DNA of 41,155 bases from Lachnospiraceae bacterium (lineage in GTDB: Bacteria; Bacillota; Clostridia; Lachnospirales; Lachnospiraceae), in assembly GCA_017449745.1 (NCBI GenBank), contig JAFTFD010000263.1:1-41155 (forward strand). Direction: 5' to 3'. The notes below the pieces were generated by a model. The model was given only the letters and a program-made list of their open reading frames with translations. It was not told where the DNA came from and ran no database searches. Shown piece by piece: positions 36,266-41,155 of the stretch. Each line of letters starts with the position of its first letter. Positions within the stretch are counted from its first letter, which is position 1. Both the position numbers and the translations under genes were made by a program.

Positions 36266-36400
36266 TCTGCTTCCTTACGCCGGTATTACCCGGGTCAAGT
36301 AATGAGGGTCTGCGATGACTAAACAGGAAAACCGCCTTTGACCTTAAGCCTTCGGTCTCACCGTATCGTCCTCGCATTCTCAGCATCTGCTCCCCTAGCG
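36266..36400 (-). promoter_or_regulatory. TPP riboswitch (THI element)
   Basis: On the minus strand the characteristic segments are all present: CTAGGGGAG, the CTGAGA core, and later GACCCGGGTAATACCGGCG-TAAGGAAG, with a variable hairpin between them. It senses thiamine pyrophosphate. The promoter lies about 20 bases upstream and thiT follows. Confidence 0.95.
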
Positions 36401-36419
36401 TGATATGCGACTGACTATT

Positions 36420-36448
36420 AAAATATAGCAGGCGTGCCTTCGTGTCAA
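36420..36448 (-). promoter_or_regulatory. Predicted promoter of the TPP riboswitch-thiT transcript
   Basis: On the minus strand a consensus TTGACA (36443-36448), a 17-base spacer and TATTTT (36420-36425) lie just upstream of the riboswitch. Confidence 0.8.
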
Positions 36449-36506
36449 TCCATTTTTCAGTAAAAATCATAAAACGCCAGGACACTCAGACCTCCGTCCC
36501 AGACAT

Positions 36507-36560
36507 AAAAAAGGCGATCCCGGCGGCGCGATGTCTCCATCCCCGCCATCAGGATCGCTT
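36507..36560 (-). terminator. Terminator after the 379-residue unknown gene
   Basis: On the minus strand AAGCGATCC pairs with GGATCGCCTT across a GC-rich inner stem, followed by TTTTTTATG. It lies about 25 bases after the stop at 36585. Confidence 0.85.
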
Positions 36561-36584
36561 TCCTGGTATCTTGTGCTCTCCGGC

Positions 36585-37724
36585 TCACTCCAGCATCTGC
36601 AGCTGTACGTCCACACTTGTGAGCTTGTTCTCGATCTCCTTGCGCTTCTTTTCCACCTCCTGCATCAGCAGGCACTTTCCTGCTATATCCTCCCCTTCAA
36701 AGGTCAGATACCCGTTCAGTACGACTCCCGGCAGGGCGAATTTCTTGGTCACCGTACCGAAATCTATGAGGAGATAGCGGCCGGTCTGCTCTTTGATAAC
36801 GCCTTCTCCGAACGACTCGTGCACCGCGATATGTCCGGCAAGATCAGGGATCTCGTTCTGCCTTTCGAGCGCTACGATCTCATCAAAGCTGTCGACGATC
36901 TTTTCCCTCTCATTTAAGAATTTTGCTCTCTGCATCATCCTCTCGATCCTTCTCTGGGAGGATGTGCTGATCCTGGATTTACGATTCGCGGCTTTTTCCG
37001 CATAGAACCCGCTGCGGTATGCGCTGATCATCAGATCCGCAGCCATGATGTGCATCCTGGGATCGATTCCCGACAGATCCGGGTCCCCGCACTCCTTTGC
37101 CTTCAGTTCAAGGCTCCGGGCAAGTTTTGCCCGCAGGTCCTCTCTCGTCATAAGATACTCTGCCAGGTCATCACAGACATGGTAGTAATTCTGGAGTCTT
37201 AGCTGCTTGTCAAAGCCGATCTCCTCCTCGACCTCCGTATACCCGCAGAAAGCTGCCGCATCCGCGGCGCTGAAATAATAGTTTTCCTGCGGCCGGATAA
37301 AAGAGAGATACCGGATCGCTGTACGGATCTTATGATTATAATGCCACATGGCAGGGGCTTCCTCTTCCAGCATGGCATTGATCTGTTTCACAAACTGTAC
37401 GATCCTGTCCTGGCGCTGACTGATATCACCGCCATCCGGAGCCAGTAATGCATCAAAGACATTGCGAACCTGTTCTTCCCTGCCGCTGTCGCACAACATC
37501 AGTATTCCTTCTACTGGCCTGGAAGCACCTTCTTCCATGAGAGAGACAGCCTTTTTCATTGACATGGCGAACATGTCTCTGAAGTGCTCTGCGCTGAGAT
37601 CCCACTGTTTCACGCAGCAGGAAACAGCAGCCCATTTATCACGGGTATCATTTCCCTCTTTGATCAAGTCATTATATTTGTCGAGATAAATGTTCACAAG
37701 TACCTTGACACGCTCATTGTTCAA
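36585..37724 (-). CDS. Protein of unknown function with a C-terminal SH3-like motif
   Basis: Cytoplasmic protein of 379 residues that I do not recognise. It is rich in helices and charged residues, without membrane segments or signal peptide. The C-terminal part (about 305-350) reads HESFGEGVI, then YLLIDFG and KKFALPGVVLNGYLTF. This pattern resembles small beta-barrel modules at the C-termini of some helicases and CarD-like proteins, so binding of a nucleic acid or RNA polymerase is possible but unproven. A coiled coil ends the protein. It is a single-gene unit with its own terminator, divergent from the radical SAM gene. Confidence 0.75.
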   Translation of the reverse strand: MNNERVKVLVNIYLDKYNDLIKEGNDTRDKWAAVSCCVKQWDLSAEHFRDMFAMSMKKAVSLMEEGASRPVEGILMLCDSGREEQVRNVFDALLAPDGGDISQRQDRIVQFVKQINAMLEEEAPAMWHYNHKIRTAIRYLSFIRPQENYYFSAADAAAFCGYTEVEEEIGFDKQLRLQNYYHVCDDLAEYLMTREDLRAKLARSLELKAKECGDPDLSGIDPRMHIMAADLMISAYRSGFYAEKAANRKSRISTSSQRRIERMMQRAKFLNEREKIVDSFDEIVALERQNEIPDLAGHIAVHESFGEGVIKEQTGRYLLIDFGTVTKKFALPGVVLNGYLTFEGEDIAGKCLLMQEVEKKRKEIENKLTSVDVQLQMLE

Positions 37725-38113
37725 TCAGGTTACCTCCTCTCTTCAATATTGTATATACTTATCTATTAATTATTATATAATTTCCAAAATTGTTTTAAAA
37801 GACATTTTGTTGTCATAATATCTTGTCTTTTTGGTTTTTTTACCTGTTTATCATGACAATTTTCAGCAAACTTCTCATATGTGATTTTTTTTACGGGATG
37901 CCGCGACGCGCAGCTGTACTTTTTCATAAAATATTTTGCCCAATTGCCAAGGATGCAGCTGCATACTGCATACTTTTTTTGCCGGATCCTGCTGCCGTTA
38001 TTGTTCTGCAGACTGCCACAGTTTTTCTAATTTGTCCGATGAATTTCAAAATTATTCGCGCTAGAATACACATTGAACACATATAAGAGTAAATTGTAAC
38101 GGAGGCATTTGAA
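37725..38113. other. Divergent AT-rich intergenic region
   Basis: The 389 bases between the divergent unknown gene and the radical SAM gene contain no gene I can support. They are T-rich on the plus strand. A possible -10 for the radical SAM gene is TAGAAT (38062-38067), but no matching -35 is visible. A good CGGAGG ribosome site lies just before 38114. Confidence 0.6.
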
Positions 38114-39577
38114 ATGGCAGGAACAGCACAGAATCTGCAGCATGCAGCCGAGCGTCAGGCACTTTCCCTGTTAGCTGACGGATTATTAAAACACCTGAAC
38201 AAAACCGAAGACAAAACTCAGACGTATCTTAAGATCGTAGACCTGGTCGCCAAATTCTACGGTGACGGCGCCAAGGCCGAGACTCTGCAGAAAGTCCGTG
38301 AGTATGTCTCCAACCCCGAAAATCGCTGGGTTAAGTATATCAACCGCGTCATTGAAGAGACAGATCCGCACTACGCAAAGACCATGCTCCTGAATCTCGG
38401 GTATGAATCGATGCTGCGCGGCACAAAGACGATCCGCGAGACCCGCAAAAAATATGATTGTAACATTCCGTGGCTGATCCTGTTCGATCCCACCATGGCC
38501 TGCAACATGCACTGCATCGGATGCTGGTCCGGCACCTACGGTCACAAATCCAACCTCTCCTACGAGGATATGGACAAGATCGTCTCCGAGGGAAAAGAGC
38601 TCGGAACGCACCTGTATCTGATGACCGGCGGCGAGCCTACTGTCCGCATGAAGGATATCTACCGCCTCGCGGAAAAGCACAATGACTGCTTCTTTGGTCT
38701 TTTCTCCAACTCCACACTCATCAACGACGAGATGTGTGAGAAAGTACGTGAGCTCGGCAACATCACATTCATGCTCTCGATCGAGGGAACACCGGAGACA
38801 AATGACGCGCGCCGCGGCGACGGCCATTATGCTGCGGTCATGAATGCCATGGACCTTCTCAAAAAACACGGGATCATCTTCGGGACTTCCATCTGCTACA
38901 CGAGAGATAATATCGAGGCCGTTACAAGCGATGCCTTCTTCCATCTGCTGGAAGAAAAGGGTGCAAGATTCGGTTTCTATTTCCACCTGATGCCGGTCGG
39001 CAACAACGCCGCGCCGGAACTGATGCCCACTGTCGAGCAGCGCAGAAATATGATCGAGAGGATCCGCTACGTGCGCTCTCCCGAGATCGGCATCGAGTTC
39101 TTCCCGATGGACTTCCAGAATGACGGCGAATACGTCGGCGGATGCATTGCCGGAGGACGCAACTATTTCCACATCAACTCCAACGGCGATGCGGAGCCCT
39201 GCGTTTTCATCCACTTCTCCAACACGAATATCCACGACAATTCGATCCTGGAGATGCTGCAGAGCCCGCTCTTTAAGATGTATCACGAGGGACAGCCGTT
39301 TAACCGCAACCACCTTCGTCCCTGCCCGATGCTGGAGAACCCGGACCTGCTGCGCAAGATCGTCAAGGAGACCGGGGCGCACCAGACCAACCAGGAGTCC
39401 CCTGAGGAAGTCGACCACCTCTGCTCCAAGTGCGACGCTTACGCCGCTGAGTGGGCACCGGTCGCCGATGAGATCTGGGCAAGCCAGACACACAAAAAGC
39501 CGGCTTACGAGAACTACACCAAAGAGCACCGCGAGAATCCGGATCTCGCCGCTTTTGATCAGGCAGTGAACCAGTAA
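38114..39577 (+). CDS. Radical SAM protein with extra C-terminal cysteines
   Basis: Radical SAM enzyme of 487 residues. A helical N-terminal domain of about 115 residues precedes the core with C130, C134 and C137 (CNMHCIGCW); MTGGEP and the later LSIEGTPETNDARRG are typical of the SPASM-related group. The C-terminal half has further cysteines (GGCIAGG, EPCVFIHF, RPCPML, CSKCDAY) that could hold auxiliary iron-sulfur clusters. No precursor peptide or modification gene lies beside it, so the substrate is unknown. It is the only other plus-strand gene and stands alone between divergent and convergent neighbours. The start follows CGGAGG. Confidence 0.88.
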   Translation: MAGTAQNLQHAAERQALSLLADGLLKHLNKTEDKTQTYLKIVDLVAKFYGDGAKAETLQKVREYVSNPENRWVKYINRVIEETDPHYAKTMLLNLGYESMLRGTKTIRETRKKYDCNIPWLILFDPTMACNMHCIGCWSGTYGHKSNLSYEDMDKIVSEGKELGTHLYLMTGGEPTVRMKDIYRLAEKHNDCFFGLFSNSTLINDEMCEKVRELGNITFMLSIEGTPETNDARRGDGHYAAVMNAMDLLKKHGIIFGTSICYTRDNIEAVTSDAFFHLLEEKGARFGFYFHLMPVGNNAAPELMPTVEQRRNMIERIRYVRSPEIGIEFFPMDFQNDGEYVGGCIAGGRNYFHINSNGDAEPCVFIHFSNTNIHDNSILEMLQSPLFKMYHEGQPFNRNHLRPCPMLENPDLLRKIVKETGAHQTNQESPEEVDHLCSKCDAYAAEWAPVADEIWASQTHKKPAYENYTKEHRENPDLAAFDQAVNQ

Positions 39578-39597
39578 GAGTCTGTGCCGAGGCACAT

Positions 39598-39665
39598 GAG
39601 ACAGGGGGACAGTCACTTTGTCCCGTTTTCTGAGACAGGGGGACAGTCACTTTGTCCCGTTTTCT
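39598..39665. repeat. Two tandem 34-bp REP-like repeats
   Basis: Copies at 39598-39631 and 39632-39665 are identical. Each contains GGGACA, seven bases, TGTCCC, then GTTTTCT, a small hairpin. They lie just after the radical SAM gene. Similar GGGACAGT...TTTGTCCC repeats are scattered in many bacterial genomes. Confidence 0.9.
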
Positions 39666-39698
39666 CATCTTTCTTTTTCAAAATAGATCCAAAAAATA

Positions 39699-39744
39699 CA
39701 GCCATTTGCTCTGTCACAGCGACAGGCAGATGGCTGATTTTTAT
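39699..39744 (+). terminator. Terminator after the radical SAM gene
   Basis: CAGCCATTTGC (39699-39709) pairs with GCAGATGGCTG (39726-39736) with one mismatch, followed by ATTTTTATT. It lies between the REP-like repeats. Confidence 0.8.
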
Positions 39745-39841
39745 TGCATTATTGAGATGAGGCACAGCCTCGGGCACGAGAGGGATGATACATGGTGATG
39801 ATACACAGGGACAGGTTCCTTGTACCACCCATGTCCCCTCG

Positions 39842-39871
39842 AAAATGGGACAAAGTGACTGTCCCCCTGTC
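39842..39871. repeat. Inverted copy of the REP-like repeat beside prfB
   Basis: The reverse complement of this segment matches the 39598 repeat over about 30 bases with one change. It lies four bases after the prfB stop, and its hairpin followed by ATTTT may end prfB transcripts. A related variant with GGGACAGGTTCC is at about 39808-39836. Confidence 0.85.
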
Positions 39872-39875
39872 CCAC

Positions 39876-41006
39876 TTAGATCTGATTAGCCGCCTCAAGT
39901 TTGCGGTTCGCTTCCATCTTGAGATACGCATTGATGAAGCGGTCGATGCTGCCGTCCAGCACGCCCTGCGCATCGGAGGTCTCCTCGTCCGTCCTTGTGT
40001 CTTTGACCAGCGTATACGGCTGCAGGACATAGGAGCGGATCTGGCTGCCCCATGCGATCTCCTTGACGTCTCCGCGGATGCCGTTTAACATCTCGGCCTC
40101 CTCCTGTTTCTTGCGCATATAAAGTCTTGCGCGGAGGATCTCGAAGGCCTTGTCCTTATTCTGGAACTGGCTTCGCTCGTTCTGGCAGGTGACCACGATT
40201 CCCGTAGGGAAGTGGGTGATACGGATCGCCGAGCTCGTCGAGTTGATGTGCTGTCCTCCGGCGCCGCTGGAGCGGTATGTGTCGATCCGGATATCGTCCG
40301 GGTTGATCTCGATATCAATATTCGTATTCAGCTCCGGCATTACCTCGCAGGAGACAAAGGACGTCTGTCTCTTGCCCTGTGCATTGAACGGGCTGATGCG
40401 GACCAGACGGTGTACGCCATGCTCACTTCTTAAAAATCCGTACGCGTTTGTGCCGTTGATCTGGAAATCCACGGATTTGATCCCGGCCTCATCTCCGTCT
40501 ACCATGTTCATGACGTCCATGGTGAAGCCCTTCTTGTCGCACCACTTGGAATACATGCGGAAGAGCATGGAACACCAGTCGCAGCTCTCCGTTCCGCCGG
40601 CGCCGGCATTCAGGGAAATGATCGCATTGTTCGCATCATACTCTCCCGTGAGAAGCGTCGAGAGGCGCATTTCCTCAAGCTTTTCCTCGAAGCTGTCGAG
40701 CTCTGCCCGGATCTCGGGGATCATGGACGTGTCATTGTCCTCGTTTCCCATCTCGATCAGGGACAGGATATCCTCATACTGCGCGCAAAGGCCATCCGCC
40801 TCGTCCACAGTTTTCTGCATATCCTTGAGCTCTTTCATTTTGCCGTTGGCTCTGTCCGTGTCATTCCAGAAATCAGGGGCCTCCATTTCTCTGGACAGCT
40901 CCTCGATGCGCTGTTTTTTGAATGGCAGGTTCAGGGAATCCACCGCATGCTCCAGCGCTTCCTTATTTCCACCCAGCTCGATCTTCATCTGATCAAGTTC
41001 TACCAT
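39876..41006 (-). CDS. prfB: Peptide chain release factor 2
   Basis: Ends translation at UGA and UAA codons. The 376-residue protein has the stop-recognition tripeptide S-P-F (VRISPFNAQGKRQ), specific for RF2, and the catalytic GGQ loop in SSGAGGQHINSTSSAIR. The N-terminal helical domain reads straight through the position where most bacteria have an in-frame UGA and programmed +1 frameshift; here the frame is continuous. The ribosome site AAAGGAT is somewhat distant. It follows secA by 39 bases, a widely conserved order, and probably shares its transcript. Confidence is very high. Confidence 0.97.
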   Translation of the reverse strand: MVELDQMKIELGGNKEALEHAVDSLNLPFKKQRIEELSREMEAPDFWNDTDRANGKMKELKDMQKTVDEADGLCAQYEDILSLIEMGNEDNDTSMIPEIRAELDSFEEKLEEMRLSTLLTGEYDANNAIISLNAGAGGTESCDWCSMLFRMYSKWCDKKGFTMDVMNMVDGDEAGIKSVDFQINGTNAYGFLRSEHGVHRLVRISPFNAQGKRQTSFVSCEVMPELNTNIDIEINPDDIRIDTYRSSGAGGQHINSTSSAIRITHFPTGIVVTCQNERSQFQNKDKAFEILRARLYMRKKQEEAEMLNGIRGDVKEIAWGSQIRSYVLQPYTLVKDTRTDEETSDAQGVLDGSIDRFINAYLKMEANRKLEAANQI

Positions 41007-41045
41007 ATTTCAAATATCCTTTCTGTTTCCGGGTACCAGTTTTCC

Positions 41046-41155
41046 TTAAGCTATTCCGCGCCCGTGGCAGTTCTTATATTTTTTGCCGCTTCCGCAAGGG
41101 CAGGGATCGTTGGGATAGACTTTTTTCTCCATGCGCTTGGTGGGTGTCTTCTGCA
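41046..41155 (-). CDS. secA: C-terminal end of preprotein translocase ATPase SecA (partial)
   Basis: Only the last 35 full codons are inside the window. They encode the SEC-C zinc motif, [19 protein letters not shown], which ends SecA and binds SecB or the ribosome. The gene starts outside the window. The position directly upstream of prfB supports secA, since secA-prfB is a common order. SEC-C motifs also occur in other proteins, so the identification depends on this context. Confidence 0.85.
   Translation of the reverse strand, partial: QKTPTKRMEKKVYPNDPCPCGSGKKYKNCHGRGIA

Noticed and set aside
37823..38086. An 87-codon forward frame encoding a hydrophobic peptide upstream of the radical SAM gene
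   Set aside because: It has no ribosome site, and its hydrophobic content follows from T-rich DNA. It lies in a divergent intergenic region.
38186..39616. A 476-codon reverse frame opposite the radical SAM gene
   Set aside because: The forward frame has clear catalytic motifs and a ribosome site; the reverse frame is a by-product of its codon use.

Overview
The window looks like a chromosomal segment of a Lachnospiraceae-type Clostridium (phylum Bacillota). Support comes from CodY, MecA, a CIRCE-controlled groESL operon, an RXKD-type Rel enzyme, HemZ, a FloA/NfeD pair, a TPP riboswitch in front of thiT, and two families typical of that group (DUF4317-like and DUF6465-like). No phage, integrase, transposase, CRISPR array, tRNA or rRNA was recognised. 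Nearly all genes lie on the minus strand; only rpsU and one radical SAM gene are on the plus strand. Both ends cut genes: a REC-GGDEF-EAL protein on the left and the last codons of secA on the right.

From left to right: (1) 1-4057, a zinc-ribbon/TPM membrane protein followed by a c-di-GMP phosphodiesterase-type response regulator. (2) 4058-4916, a long gene-free stretch with inverted repeats around a degenerate repeat array, then rpsU. (3) 5152-9641, metA, ligA, an RluF-like pseudouridine synthase and MecA. (4) 9747-14892, tsf and rpsB with a long structured leader, then codY and topA with a four-base overlap. (5) 15030-19700, hemZ, an MBL hydrolase and rel. (6) 19701-20277, a 153-bp tandem repeat. 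(7) 20278-22475, groEL/groES with CIRCE and an unusually long structured spacer. (8) 22547-26795, a PfkB kinase, a NudC-type Nudix hydrolase and an OmpR/HK two-component pair whose spacer holds a fold-back element. (9) 27054-31482, a LytTR regulator, FloA, NfeD, a Spo0B-like kinase and a DUF4317-like protein. (10) 31699-36425, a DUF6465-like protein, a GH2 glycosidase, a CPBP protease, thiT and its TPP riboswitch. (11) 36585-41155, an unknown protein, an orphan radical SAM protein, REP-like repeats, prfB and the secA end.

Most genes are core housekeeping: translation (rpsU, rpsB, tsf, prfB, an rRNA pseudouridine synthase), DNA topology and ligation, protein folding and turnover (GroESL, the MecA adaptor), and nutrient or stringent control (CodY, Rel). 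The most promising candidates for something less described are the locus in which a minimal kinase and a LytTR regulator flank NfeD-FloA, and several structured repeat elements: an array of about 84-bp units at 4216-4699, a 153-bp tandem repeat at 19816-20140, and a fold-back element at 25842-26035. All functional statements come from reading the sequence and family knowledge; no database search was run.
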